NCBI GenBank assembly: GCA_963734295.1
Contig: CAVTGS010000011.1
Span: forward strand, 124,001 to 188,000
Direction: 5' to 3'
Source: JAEUMW01 sp963734295
Lineage (GTDB): Bacteria; Pseudomonadota; Gammaproteobacteria; Burkholderiales; JAEUMW01
Length of the DNA stretch: 64,000 nt
The translations under genes and the position numbers were made by a program. A model generated the notes under the pieces. It saw only the letters and a list, made by a program, of their open reading frames with translations. It was not told the origin of the DNA and did not search any database. This document shows positions 9,126 through 18,682 of this stretch, piece after piece (position 1 is the stretch's first letter; each line of letters starts with the position of its first letter).

Positions 9126-9456
9126 ACACACCTCCCAGGTGAGGAAACAAGTAAAGGGCGCCTCGAACGCCACACTCGAAGCGCTTCAGGATCGGGTGAG
9201 GCGGACACCTGCGCCGGGTCACGATATTTTCCCGCTTTTGCCCGTGCAACGGGTAGAAGCGGCAAGTCTCGGACAGGCACTGCTCCCGTAGTGTCCGCCC
9301 TGCATTTCGTCGAAGGTTAGCCGACGCCGAAAGATGTCAAGCATCCCCCGCACGATCTTCGACGCATCCGCGAAGCCGGAGTATTGGCGGTTCGGGCGTG
9401 GGGGTCAACTGTCGGTTTTCGGGGAGACGGGATGATCCGCACACTTTTCTCAGGTT
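9126..9456. other. intergenic region, 331 bases
   Basis: Between the ppdK start and the pbpC stop. It should carry the ppdK promoter. No gene, RNA or clear operator was recognised. Confidence 0.4.
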
Positions 9457-11580
9457 TTACTGCCGTCGCACCCGACTTGCCCCGCGCACTTCGAAGTTCG
9501 CTTTGTCCACGAATGTTCCCCTCGCATCGACAAGATCGAGCTGATGGCGCCCCGGCCGTGGCGCCCACAGCGCAAGCCCATCCCGAGCCAGCGGCAGGTC
9601 GCGCCCGTTCAGCCGCCACCGATAGTCGCCGCCCTGCGGCCGCGTTCGGAACACGACCCGCTGGCGCGCCAGCGGAATGTCCGGGTCGAGCGCGATCACG
9701 GCGCCCGTCGCGGGATAGGCGATTCGTGGCAAGGAACCGGATTCTGGCTTCGGCCGCACAGCCTCGGTCTCGGTGCCGGCGAGAAACCACTCCGCCCGAA
9801 CTCGCTCCCCCCCTGCACCGAAGTCCACGTGGACAGAACGCACCCGGTCCGGACGCGGCAATCCGGGCGAGTGGATTCCGGCATGCAGCGCATTCAGCAC
9901 CGCCAACCACACCGGCGCGGCCCCGCTCACGCCCGATACGCCCCGCATCGGCTCGCCACTGAAGTTGCCGACCCACACGCCCACGGTGTAGCGGTCCGAG
10001 TAGCCCACGCACCAGTTGTCGCGCATGTCCTTGCTGGTGCCGGTCTTGACCGCGCTCCAGTAGCGCGTCGCGAGCGGATTGTCGAGACCGAAGGCAAGGC
10101 TGCGCGAGGTGCGATCCGCCAGAATGTCGGAGGCAATCCACGCCGCGGCCGGATCGAGGACGCGCGCGGCGGCAGGACTCACATCGCGCGGTCGCAAGGT
10201 GAGCTCCGACGCCATGCCGCCGTTCGCGAGCGTGCGATAAGCGTTCACCAGTTCCCAAAGCTCGACTTCGGCCGATCCGAGCGCGAGGGAATAGCCGTAG
10301 AAGTCGCCTTCCTCCGTGACATGGTTGAACCCGAGGGATTGCAGCCGCGCCACGAAGGGATCGGTGCCGACCAGCATGAGCGTGCGCACCGCCGGCACGT
10401 TGAGGGACGCGGCGAGCGCCGTGCGCACGGTCACCGTGCCGTGGAACTCCTTGTCGTAGTTCTGCGGCACGTAGAGTCCGGCGGGTGTGACGAGATTGAC
10501 CGGCGAATCGTCCAGGAGCGACGCCGCCGTGAGCAGCCGCTGTTCGAGCGCCAGCTCGTAGAGAAAGGGCTTCAGCGTGGAGCCCGCCTGACGCGGCGCG
10601 CGCACCCCGTCGACGAAGCGGGCACTGGAAGCCGTCGCGCCATTGCCGACATAGGCGAGCACTTCGCCGGTCGAGTTGTCGACCGCGAGCACCGCACCGT
10701 CCGCGACGTGGCTCTCCACGAGCCGGGCAAGCTGGTCCTGCAACTCGCCAATCGCGACCCGCTGAAGCTCGCCATCGAGGGACGAGCGCACGCGCCGCTC
10801 GCCGCCCGACAACAACTGGCGGGCGACGTGGGGCGCAAGGCTTGCGTCGGCGGAGATCCGCGGCAAGCGAGCGACGCTGACCTCGGCCAGAGCGCGCACC
10901 TCTTCGCACGACGCCCGCGCGCCGAGCGTGCACGCGCGCTGCGCCACGATCGCGACCGGCGCTCCGGGCGCACGCATCAGCGCCGCGAGCAGCAGCCCTT
11001 CGGTTTCGTCGAGACCCGAGGGATCCTTGCCGAACAGTCCGCGTGATGCCGCACGGATACCCGTCAGCTCGCCGCGATAGACCGCGAGGTTGAGATAGAC
11101 CTCCAGGATTTGCGATTTCGTCCAGCTTCGTTCGATTTCCCAGGCCGCGTTCATCTGCCGCCACTTCAGAGCGAGACCGCGGCGGCCGGCGGGCCGCAGT
11201 GCCGGATCGAGTTGCGCGGCGAGCTGCATCGTGAGCGTGCTGCCGCCGCGCTTGGTCGAGGAGCGCGCGTTCTGCCACGCGCTCGCGGCGAGCGCAAGCC
11301 AGTCGACACCCCCGTGGTCGAAGAAGCGCTTATCCTCGGCGCGAACGAGCGCGCGGACGAACACGGGAGACACCTGATCGAGCGGCGTCCATGCGAGCAC
11401 TCGACGTTGGTCGTCCACCCGCAGCGTATGGATGACTTCGCCATGTCGATCGAGCAGCATGCCTTCGGAGACCGGGTACGAAGACCGAACGGCTTCGAAG
11501 CTCGGCGCGGCACCGTGAGCGCATCGGAACGCCAGCAACAGGACGGCAAGCAGCGCGAGCGGCCGGCCCAGCACGGTCAT
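9457..11580 (-). CDS. pbpC: penicillin-binding protein 1C
   Basis: A 707-residue bifunctional class A PBP of the 1C type. A signal-anchor near residues 5-25 is followed by the glycosyltransferase domain (RAEDKRFFDHGGVDW with catalytic Glu, then RGGSTLTMQLAAQL), the transpeptidase domain with STLK as the SxxK nucleophile motif and VKTGTS as the KTG box, and a C-terminal BiPBP-type domain (about the last 90 residues) specific to 1C. The ATG overlaps the stop of the alpha-2-macroglobulin gene in ATGA, so the two are translationally coupled. This pairing is long known in proteobacteria and is thought to couple periplasmic defence against proteases with wall repair. Confidence 0.95.
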   Translation of the reverse strand: MTVLGRPLALLAVLLLAFRCAHGAAPSFEAVRSSYPVSEGMLLDRHGEVIHTLRVDDQRRVLAWTPLDQVSPVFVRALVRAEDKRFFDHGGVDWLALAASAWQNARSSTKRGGSTLTMQLAAQLDPALRPAGRRGLALKWRQMNAAWEIERSWTKSQILEVYLNLAVYRGELTGIRAASRGLFGKDPSGLDETEGLLLAALMRAPGAPVAIVAQRACTLGARASCEEVRALAEVSVARLPRISADASLAPHVARQLLSGGERRVRSSLDGELQRVAIGELQDQLARLVESHVADGAVLAVDNSTGEVLAYVGNGATASSARFVDGVRAPRQAGSTLKPFLYELALEQRLLTAASLLDDSPVNLVTPAGLYVPQNYDKEFHGTVTVRTALAASLNVPAVRTLMLVGTDPFVARLQSLGFNHVTEEGDFYGYSLALGSAEVELWELVNAYRTLANGGMASELTLRPRDVSPAAARVLDPAAAWIASDILADRTSRSLAFGLDNPLATRYWSAVKTGTSKDMRDNWCVGYSDRYTVGVWVGNFSGEPMRGVSGVSGAAPVWLAVLNALHAGIHSPGLPRPDRVRSVHVDFGAGGERVRAEWFLAGTETEAVRPKPESGSLPRIAYPATGAVIALDPDIPLARQRVVFRTRPQGGDYRWRLNGRDLPLARDGLALWAPRPGRHQLDLVDARGTFVDKANFEVRGASRVRRQ

Positions 11581-14500
11581 GGCTTCACCTCGACCGGCGA
11601 GTTCGGAAGCGCGCCGAACAACTCGGGGGCGTAGAGGGCCTCGATGCGTGTGGGCGGCAGCCCGAAACGCCCGGCGCCGTTGAGCCGCACCAGGTACTCG
11701 AGCGACCAGCGCCCCTGGGGCACGAACTGGTAGTAGGCACGAAAAGCCTCGAACGTGCGCTCCTCGAAGGCCGGCCACGCGCCGCCGCTGCGCTTCGCGG
11801 TGCCGGACAGCGCGCGCGCATCGCCGCCGAGACCGCCACCCAGAATGGTGGCGCCGGCCGGGACGGGATCGCTCACGACCACCCACGTCATGTCCTGCTC
11901 CGATTCGAGATCGAGGCGCACACGCGCAATGTCCCCGCGCGTCCATGAACCGGGCGACTTCTGCTCCACCGGCGTGACCGTCTTCGTGACCCGGAATCCG
12001 CTCGCGAGCGGTGCGGCCAATGGCACCGCAGCGCGGCTCAACACGGTTGCCCAGGGCTTGCCGCTGCCAACCTGTGTGACGACCAACTCGGCGCTCTGCT
12101 TCGGCCATGGAAACGACAGCGTCGCCGCATCCTTGGTCGCGCTCCAGTCGACACGGCTCGTCTCGCTCGCCAATGCCGCGGTCGCGGTTCCCGTCACGGA
12201 CTCGCTCTCGAAACGACCCGAGAATCGATCCATCGCCACCACGCCCCACGCGTTCGCCGGGGTCGTGTCCCAGTGGCCGCGCCGCTGCCGCGCGAGCGCG
12301 CCGCGCGCCACGCGTGCGAGATCGGGTCGTGCCTGCGGATCGTCGAGCATCGCGATCAGCGTGCGGTTCGCGTTCGTGTCCGGCGACGCCATCAGCCACC
12401 ACAGTCCGTCGCGACGCTCGGTGGAGAAGCCGAGCAGTGTGCCTTGCATCGTTAGCCGCGAGCGCAGGATGCGCCGTGCCTCCGCAAGCCGTGCGTCCCG
12501 CTCCGGCACGCCCTGCATGCGCGTGAGCAGCGAGATCCAGTCGAGCAGCGACGAGGTGGGCCACAGGTTCGGCTCGATGGTGACGGCGTCGAGCAGTTGC
12601 GGCGAGAGGTCCTTGCGATAGCGCGACAGCGCGTCCAGGGCCGCGAGCTTGCGCAGCACGAGGTCGGCGGCGCCGATCTCAGAGGGACGCTGCAGCCTTC
12701 CCGAGGCGAAGGCCATCAACCCGTCCAGCATGCGCTCCCGCGTCGCGTCGGGCAGCGACCAACCCCCCTCCGCGGCAATCGTGAGGAGATAGGACGTGAG
12801 GACATCGCTCCCGTCCCGCATGCTCGCGAAGTACCTGGCCAGCCCGTCGGCATCCAGGTGCGACGGCAGCGCTTCCATCACCTGCCGCCAGCGGCTCTCG
12901 TCGCGCAGCGCAATCGCCTGGGAGGCCCGCTGCTCGATGCAGGTGAACGGATACGCGCGCATGTACTCGCGCACACCCGGCAGGTCGCCCGCGAGGCGCG
13001 GCGCGAGCGTCACTTGAACGCCGCCGCGGTTGGGCAGCGCGGCCTGCGGCGCCTCGACTGGTATTTTCACAGTCGGATCGAGCTGCGCGATCGTCCCCTG
13101 CAAGGTGGCGACCGGCACCGCCGGTACCACCTGCTGCTGAATGCGGATCGCATCTTTCGCACCGGCCAAGCCTGGATCGATCGCGGTCACCTCCCAGTCC
13201 AGCCGCACGGCGCCAGCCGGAACGAACACATCCCAGTCGAGCTCCTTCGCCTCGCCCGCGGCGAGCTTCACGCGCTGCGGCGGCAAGCGCGGCAGTGTGA
13301 CCGCGTTGCCGTCTGCGCCGAGCGCTCGCAAGGTCGCCGTCACGTCGAGGGACAGCGGCTTGTCGGTCGCGTTGCGCACCGTGTATCCGCTCACGACCCG
13401 GTCGCCGTCGCGCACTACCGGCGGCAGCCCCGAGATCAGCATCACGTCCTGCGTGGTGCGAATGCTCGCCGCCCCGGTCCCGAAGAGACCCGCGTCGGCG
13501 TCGGCGATCGCCACGATGCGAAAGCTCGTCAGCGAGTCGTTGAGCGGCACCTCGACCCGGGCTTCGCCGCGCTCGTCGAGCTGCACGCGCCCGCGCCAGA
13601 CGAGCAGCGTTTCGAAGCGCTCGCGTGCGCTCATGCGCCCTCCGCCCCCGCCCGCGGGCAGCGCCTTGCGCCCGAAATGGCGCTTGCCGATGACCTCCAT
13701 TTGCGCGGTGGAAGTCTCCACCTCGATGCCGCGCTTGCCCATCATCGCCTGCAGGAGGTCCCAGCTCTGGTTCGGCCACAGCGAGAGCAGCCCCTCGTCG
13801 ACCGCCGCGAGCGCGATCTCCGCGGTGGCGGGCAGCTTCCCGCCGTCGGCCCGCGCCGCGCGCACCGTCACGATCGCCTTGTCGCGCACACGGTAGACCT
13901 CGCGCTCCGGCTGCACCGCGACCGCGAGCTCGTGCGCGCGGTAGCCGACACCGATGTCGGCGATGCCGAGGCGGAACGCAGGCTTGCCGAGGTCCACCAG
14001 CGCCGTCGGCTGGATGTCGGCCACGCGTCCGCGCACCGCGAGCACCGAGACGTAGACGTTGGGCGCGTGCTCGCCTTTCATCTCGACGTCCACCACCGGC
14101 GATCCACCGTCGAGCTTCGTGACGTAGCCGTCGATCACCCCTTCCCGCTCCACGGTCACGAGCGCAGTCGCCTCGCGAAACGGCATGCGCACCTGCAGCC
14201 GCGCGGTTTCGCCGGGCTCGTAGCGCTTGCGTTCCGGCAGCACGTCCATGCGATCGCCGTCCTTCTGGTCGAACCACCAGTCGTCCTTACCCGCCACCCA
14301 CGCGTCGCGATTGGCGAAGGCGACGTTGCCCGCGTCGTCCTTCACCTCGGCGCGCAGCACGACATTGCCGGATACACTCGGCTTGATCTCGCAGTGGAGC
14401 AGACCGAAGCGATCCGTCCTGCCCTCGCACACGGTGCCCACGCGCTTCACGTCGACGACGTTGTCGTAGGCGTAGAAGCCGCCGACGAGACGCTTGCGGT

Positions 14501-17339
14501 GCGTGAAGTAGGTGCGCGTCAGCAGATCGACGCGCATCGTCTGGCCTGCGACCGGCTTGCCGTGCACGTCGACCGCGAGGGCGTCGAACGCGAGTCGGTC
14601 CTTCGCGCCCATCCAGTGGTCGAGCTTGAGACCGGGCAGCACGCGCGACGGCCACAGCGGGATCGTGGTCGCGGCGGTCAGCCGCTCGCCGTTGGGATCG
14701 GGGTAATCGAGCTCGGCGATGAGTACCTGCGGCGTGTCGAACTGCGGTAGGTCATCGAACGTGAAGCGACCACCACCGGCCTGGTCGAGCGTAAACGAGC
14801 GCGCCGGCAGCAAGCGCTGTCCTGCGCCCGCAGGAACCGGCTCCGCGTCCGCCTCGTCGTCCTCGTCTGCATAAGACTCGCCTTGCTGCTCGACGCCCTG
14901 CTTCACGTCGCCGTTCGCGATCGAGAAGCCGTCGAAGTCCGGAAACTGAACGCTCTTCGGCTCCACCAGCCCGCGCAGCCGCACCGGCAACAGCGCCGCG
15001 CTCCCGCCCGACAGGTAACTCACCTGTGCGTCGACGGCGGCGCTGCCGGCGCGCACGAGCGCCGTCTTCGGCGGCACCAGCACCGCCTTCATGGTCGGCA
15101 CGCGGAACGCCTCCACGCGGAAGTTGCCGGCCACACGCTCGCGCGGTGCATCCTTGGCGGACGCGGCATCGAGCCGGTCGAGCACCGACACCGTGTAGGT
15201 CCCCTGCTTCGCTTCCTTCGGAATCGGCCACGTCGATTCGGCAATGCCGTGCGCATCCCACTGCACGGGAATCTCGAACCGGTCGTCGCTGCCACCGTGG
15301 CGGATCACGATCCGGTCCACCAGCGCGTCGACGGGGACGTACTCCAGGCCGCGTTCCGCATGGCGGCGGAAGAAGTGTTTCATGTGGACCGTCTCGCCCG
15401 CGCGCAGCAGCGTACGGTCGAACACGGTGGTCGCGATGTACGGGCCGTCCCATGCGCCGGTCTCCAGATTGAAACGCCACGGCGTGATGCCTTCGTTCCA
15501 GTCCGAGAACACGAACCCGGCGTCCTCGCCGAGCTGCGCCGTCACGACGTATTGCCGGTCGCCGTTGCCCGTGCAGTCCGGCAGTTTGTCCCGCGGCGGT
15601 AATGCTTTCGGGATGCGCAGCAGTCCATCCATACCGGTCTTGCCCGTGAAATGGCTGCGGCCCTTGCAGTCGGCCAACGTGACTTTGGCGCCCGGCACCG
15701 GCAGCCCGCGGTCGAGACGCGTGACCCACACGAGCGACGACTCTCTGCCGAGCTTCAGATGCACGGCGAGGTTGGTCACGAGCACGGCCGCCTGCGCGTA
15801 GTAAGGCCGTGGTTTGCCGAGCAGGGCTGCGCCGAGCCGCGGACTCGCGATCTCGACCACGTAGAAGCCGGGGCGCTTGAACGGAATGCCGATGACCTCC
15901 GTGCTGCGCATGCCCGCGGTCAACGGCACCTGGAACGCTGCGGGATGGTCGCCCGCGCCGAAGATCGATCGCTCGCCCACGCGCCGCACGGGCACATTGG
16001 TGCGAGTCTTCGGATCGTAGCGCCATTCGCTGCGCTCGAGTGCTTTCAGCCGCTGCATCCAGTCGGCTACCGCGGCCGGCGACGCGGCGTCCACGCGCAG
16101 AGCGCGCCCGTCGATCGCGCGGCCGCCCTCGGTTACCGCTTGGCCGATATGGCGCACCGTCACCGGCAGCGCAGCGCCTGCGTTCGCTTCCACGATCCCG
16201 AAGCGCGCGGCGAATTTCGCGAGCGGCGGGTTCTCGCCCGTCTTCACCGTGAGCGGAAAGCTGGCGGCGTTCGCGAGCGTGCGGCCTGCGTCGTCGCGGA
16301 GCCCTGCCGGCACTTCGAGCTCGAGCACCGCCTGCTCCGGGAACGGACCGTTGAACACGACCCGTTGCACGAAGGCAACGTCCTGATCGACCGTCGGCGA
16401 ATGGATCGTCCCGTCGGCACCGCGCAACACCACCTTCTCCGCTTCCGCCCGCGCCACCGGCGCGTCGAAGGAGAGGGTGATCGGCAGCAAGGGGATGCAG
16501 TGCGCCTGCTTCGCCGCGCGGGTGCAGGCAAGCTTCGCGCGGAAAGCCGGCCGCGTCGCGAACGCGAGCATCTGGTCCTGCGCGGTGGCGACCCCGCTCG
16601 CGGCACCGATGCCCCTTCCCCACACGAGGCGCACCCCGGCATCGTTCGGCAAACGACGCTGGCATTGCACGACGACGAGCGGCAGTCCGGTCGCTTTCAG
16701 CGCGGCAGTCCAGTCGCTTCTGCGGTAGCCACGGCTGCCAGGTCGATAGTACCGCCGCAGGTGCTCTTCGACGAACCCCCGGTTCGCTTCCAGCACCGTG
16801 GCACGCTCCGCGCCCTGCACGAGCCGCACGCCGATGCGCTCGCCGACGCCGGCCACGTCGCACCACGCATGCTCCAGCACGCTCCTGTCCGTCGCCGCCG
16901 CATCGAGCGCGAGCACGAACGCCTGCTCCTCGTCGATCGCGCGGGCGCCGTCGTGCGGTAACGATCCGATCACAGCGGGTCCGCCGGTGGAGAAGGTGAA
17001 GCTCGCCCCGGCGACGGGCTGCCCCGCGACATCGGCGAGGCCGCTCTTCAACTCGAAGCTGCAAAGGAGTCCGGCGGGCAGCGCGCGCCCGAAGTCGTAG
17101 ACCCAGTTGCGGTCATCGATCCAGCGTCCGGAGCCCTTGACGCCGCAGTTCACGGCGAACGGATCGGGCAGACGCGGTTCGCCGAACGGCACCATCGGCG
17201 CCGAGAACCGGGCCGTCGCCTGGCGCACGCCCTTGGCGGTGCCCTGGGGGGAGAAGAGGTCGACGCGAGCGGGTCCGGCGTGGACCAGCGATGCGAAAAA
17301 CCAGAGCAGGCAGGCAAAGGCAGGGCGAGCGATTGACAT
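11577..17339 (-). CDS. bacterial alpha-2-macroglobulin (YfhM-like)
   Basis: A 1920-residue periplasmic protease-trap protein. The N terminus from the ATG at 17339 is a signal peptide ending near LVHA with no lipobox cysteine, so unlike E. coli YfhM it should be soluble. MG-type beta domains fill the first half; the bait region and MG7-like segment follow around residues 880-1200; the thioester motif CIEQ is intact at Cys1467, in the alpha-helical thioester domain that runs to about residue 1750; the receptor-binding-like domain closes the protein. It is longer than YfhM (about 1650 residues). The frame continues eight codons upstream of the chosen start without a better site. pbpC overlaps its stop. 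Confidence 0.95.
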   Translation of the reverse strand: MSIARPAFACLLWFFASLVHAGPARVDLFSPQGTAKGVRQATARFSAPMVPFGEPRLPDPFAVNCGVKGSGRWIDDRNWVYDFGRALPAGLLCSFELKSGLADVAGQPVAGASFTFSTGGPAVIGSLPHDGARAIDEEQAFVLALDAAATDRSVLEHAWCDVAGVGERIGVRLVQGAERATVLEANRGFVEEHLRRYYRPGSRGYRRSDWTAALKATGLPLVVVQCQRRLPNDAGVRLVWGRGIGAASGVATAQDQMLAFATRPAFRAKLACTRAAKQAHCIPLLPITLSFDAPVARAEAEKVVLRGADGTIHSPTVDQDVAFVQRVVFNGPFPEQAVLELEVPAGLRDDAGRTLANAASFPLTVKTGENPPLAKFAARFGIVEANAGAALPVTVRHIGQAVTEGGRAIDGRALRVDAASPAAVADWMQRLKALERSEWRYDPKTRTNVPVRRVGERSIFGAGDHPAAFQVPLTAGMRSTEVIGIPFKRPGFYVVEIASPRLGAALLGKPRPYYAQAAVLVTNLAVHLKLGRESSLVWVTRLDRGLPVPGAKVTLADCKGRSHFTGKTGMDGLLRIPKALPPRDKLPDCTGNGDRQYVVTAQLGEDAGFVFSDWNEGITPWRFNLETGAWDGPYIATTVFDRTLLRAGETVHMKHFFRRHAERGLEYVPVDALVDRIVIRHGGSDDRFEIPVQWDAHGIAESTWPIPKEAKQGTYTVSVLDRLDAASAKDAPRERVAGNFRVEAFRVPTMKAVLVPPKTALVRAGSAAVDAQVSYLSGGSAALLPVRLRGLVEPKSVQFPDFDGFSIANGDVKQGVEQQGESYADEDDEADAEPVPAGAGQRLLPARSFTLDQAGGGRFTFDDLPQFDTPQVLIAELDYPDPNGERLTAATTIPLWPSRVLPGLKLDHWMGAKDRLAFDALAVDVHGKPVAGQTMRVDLLTRTYFTHRKRLVGGFYAYDNVVDVKRVGTVCEGRTDRFGLLHCEIKPSVSGNVVLRAEVKDDAGNVAFANRDAWVAGKDDWWFDQKDGDRMDVLPERKRYEPGETARLQVRMPFREATALVTVEREGVIDGYVTKLDGGSPVVDVEMKGEHAPNVYVSVLAVRGRVADIQPTALVDLGKPAFRLGIADIGVGYRAHELAVAVQPEREVYRVRDKAIVTVRAARADGGKLPATAEIALAAVDEGLLSLWPNQSWDLLQAMMGKRGIEVETSTAQMEVIGKRHFGRKALPAGGGGGRMSARERFETLLVWRGRVQLDERGEARVEVPLNDSLTSFRIVAIADADAGLFGTGAASIRTTQDVMLISGLPPVVRDGDRVVSGYTVRNATDKPLSLDVTATLRALGADGNAVTLPRLPPQRVKLAAGEAKELDWDVFVPAGAVRLDWEVTAIDPGLAGAKDAIRIQQQVVPAVPVATLQGTIAQLDPTVKIPVEAPQAALPNRGGVQVTLAPRLAGDLPGVREYMRAYPFTCIEQRASQAIALRDESRWRQVMEALPSHLDADGLARYFASMRDGSDVLTSYLLTIAAEGGWSLPDATRERMLDGLMAFASGRLQRPSEIGAADLVLRKLAALDALSRYRKDLSPQLLDAVTIEPNLWPTSSLLDWISLLTRMQGVPERDARLAEARRILRSRLTMQGTLLGFSTERRDGLWWLMASPDTNANRTLIAMLDDPQARPDLARVARGALARQRRGHWDTTPANAWGVVAMDRFSGRFESESVTGTATAALASETSRVDWSATKDAATLSFPWPKQSAELVVTQVGSGKPWATVLSRAAVPLAAPLASGFRVTKTVTPVEQKSPGSWTRGDIARVRLDLESEQDMTWVVVSDPVPAGATILGGGLGGDARALSGTAKRSGGAWPAFEERTFEAFRAYYQFVPQGRWSLEYLVRLNGAGRFGLPPTRIEALYAPELFGALPNSPVEVKP

Positions 17340-17446
17340 GACGCAGGCACGGGGAGGAGGCACCGGCTACGCTATCATGGAGCCCATCCAGCGCCAAGCC
17401 GCCGCGCCAGCGCCCGCTGGAGCGGCCCGCGACCCACACAACCCGA

Positions 17447-18682
17447 ATGAATCCGCCCACGCCCGCCGCGCGCCGCTTTCGCCCCTCCGCCAAGGTTCTT
17501 CTGCTCGTCGCGCTCGCCCTCGCCGTCGCGCTGTGGTTTGCGCTGCGGAGCATGCGCGGCGTGGAGGTCGCGGTCGCCAGCGCGACGCGGGGCGATCTCA
17601 CGCAGACAGTCGTGGCAACGGGCCGCGTCACCACCCCGGCCAAGATCGAGATCGGCGCGATGGTGACCGGCACCATTACCGGCATGCGCGTGTGGGAAGG
17701 CGACCGGGTCAAGGCCGGCGATCTGCTCGTCACGCTGCGCTCGGACGAGGCGGAAGCCGCAGTGCGCCAGGCCGGCGCGTCGGTCATCGAAGCGGAGCGG
17801 CGCCTGGTCCAGATCGACAAGGTCGGCAAACCGGTCGCGGAACAAGCCCTCCTGCAGGCGCAGTCGAACCTGCGGTTGGCGGAGCTCGATCTCGACCGGC
17901 AGCGCAAGCTCAGGGACCGCGGCTTCATCGGGCAATCCCGTGTGGACGAGGCGCTGCGCAATGTCGAGACCGCGCGCACGCAGGTGAAGAGCGCCGAAGC
18001 GCAGTCCGCGGCGAATCAGAAAGGCGGTGCCGAGTATGCGCTGGCGCTCGCCCGACTCGACAACGCGCGCGCTGCGCTCAAGCTCGCCGAGGCGCGCCTC
18101 GCCAACACGCGCGCGGTGGCGCCCGTCGACGGCGTCATCCTGCAGCGTCTCGCTGAACCGGGCGACGTGGCGCAGGCCGGCCGCAAGCTCTACGTCATGC
18201 AGGCCGATGGCGAGGCGCGCGTGTACGCCAACGTCGACGAGAAGAATCTCGGCGTCGTCGCCCCGGGGCAGAAGGCGCGCGCCGTCACCGACGCCTTTCC
18301 CGCGCAGCCCTTCGACGCGGAGCTGTACTACGTTGCACCCGGCGTGGACGCGCAGCGCGGCACGGTCGAGGTGCGGCTCCGCGTGCCGCATCCGCCCCCT
18401 TTCCTCAAGCCCGACATGACTGTCTCGGTCGAGGTGAGCGGCGCCAGCAGACAGGGCACCGTGATCGTGCCGACCGAAGCAGTGCGCGATGCGGCAACGG
18501 CCGAGCCGTGGGTGCTCGTGGTGAAGGACGACCGCGCGGTCAAGCAGCCGGTGTCGATCGGCCTCAAGGGCGCGGGCAGGACCGAGATCCTGACCGGCGT
18601 CGAACCCGGCGATGCGGTGATCCTGCCGTCGGCCACGCCCGTCGCGCCCGGCGAGCGGGTGCACGCCCGCACCGCCGCGTGA
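17447..18682 (+). CDS. MacA-like periplasmic adaptor (membrane fusion) protein
   Basis: A 411-residue adaptor subunit for a tripartite ABC exporter. An N-terminal membrane anchor (about residues 15-35) is followed by a lipoyl-type half-motif (GAMVTGTITGMRVWEGDRVKAGD), a long alpha-helical hairpin (about 95-200), the second lipoyl half (APVDGVILQRLAEPGD), and a beta-barrel plus membrane-proximal domain. Its stop overlaps the GTG start of the permease in GTGA. The adaptor-permease-ATPase order matches macAB-type operons, but no outer-membrane TolC partner is encoded here, so TolC would be recruited from elsewhere. The substrate is unknown. Confidence 0.93.
   Translation: MNPPTPAARRFRPSAKVLLLVALALAVALWFALRSMRGVEVAVASATRGDLTQTVVATGRVTTPAKIEIGAMVTGTITGMRVWEGDRVKAGDLLVTLRSDEAEAAVRQAGASVIEAERRLVQIDKVGKPVAEQALLQAQSNLRLAELDLDRQRKLRDRGFIGQSRVDEALRNVETARTQVKSAEAQSAANQKGGAEYALALARLDNARAALKLAEARLANTRAVAPVDGVILQRLAEPGDVAQAGRKLYVMQADGEARVYANVDEKNLGVVAPGQKARAVTDAFPAQPFDAELYYVAPGVDAQRGTVEVRLRVPHPPPFLKPDMTVSVEVSGASRQGTVIVPTEAVRDAATAEPWVLVVKDDRAVKQPVSIGLKGAGRTEILTGVEPGDAVILPSATPVAPGERVHARTAA

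Noticed and set aside
12597..14750. 717-codon plus-strand frame opposite the alpha-2-macroglobulin gene
   Set aside because: Same antisense artefact of high GC; no start site and no recognisable motif, while the minus strand is a clear conserved protein.
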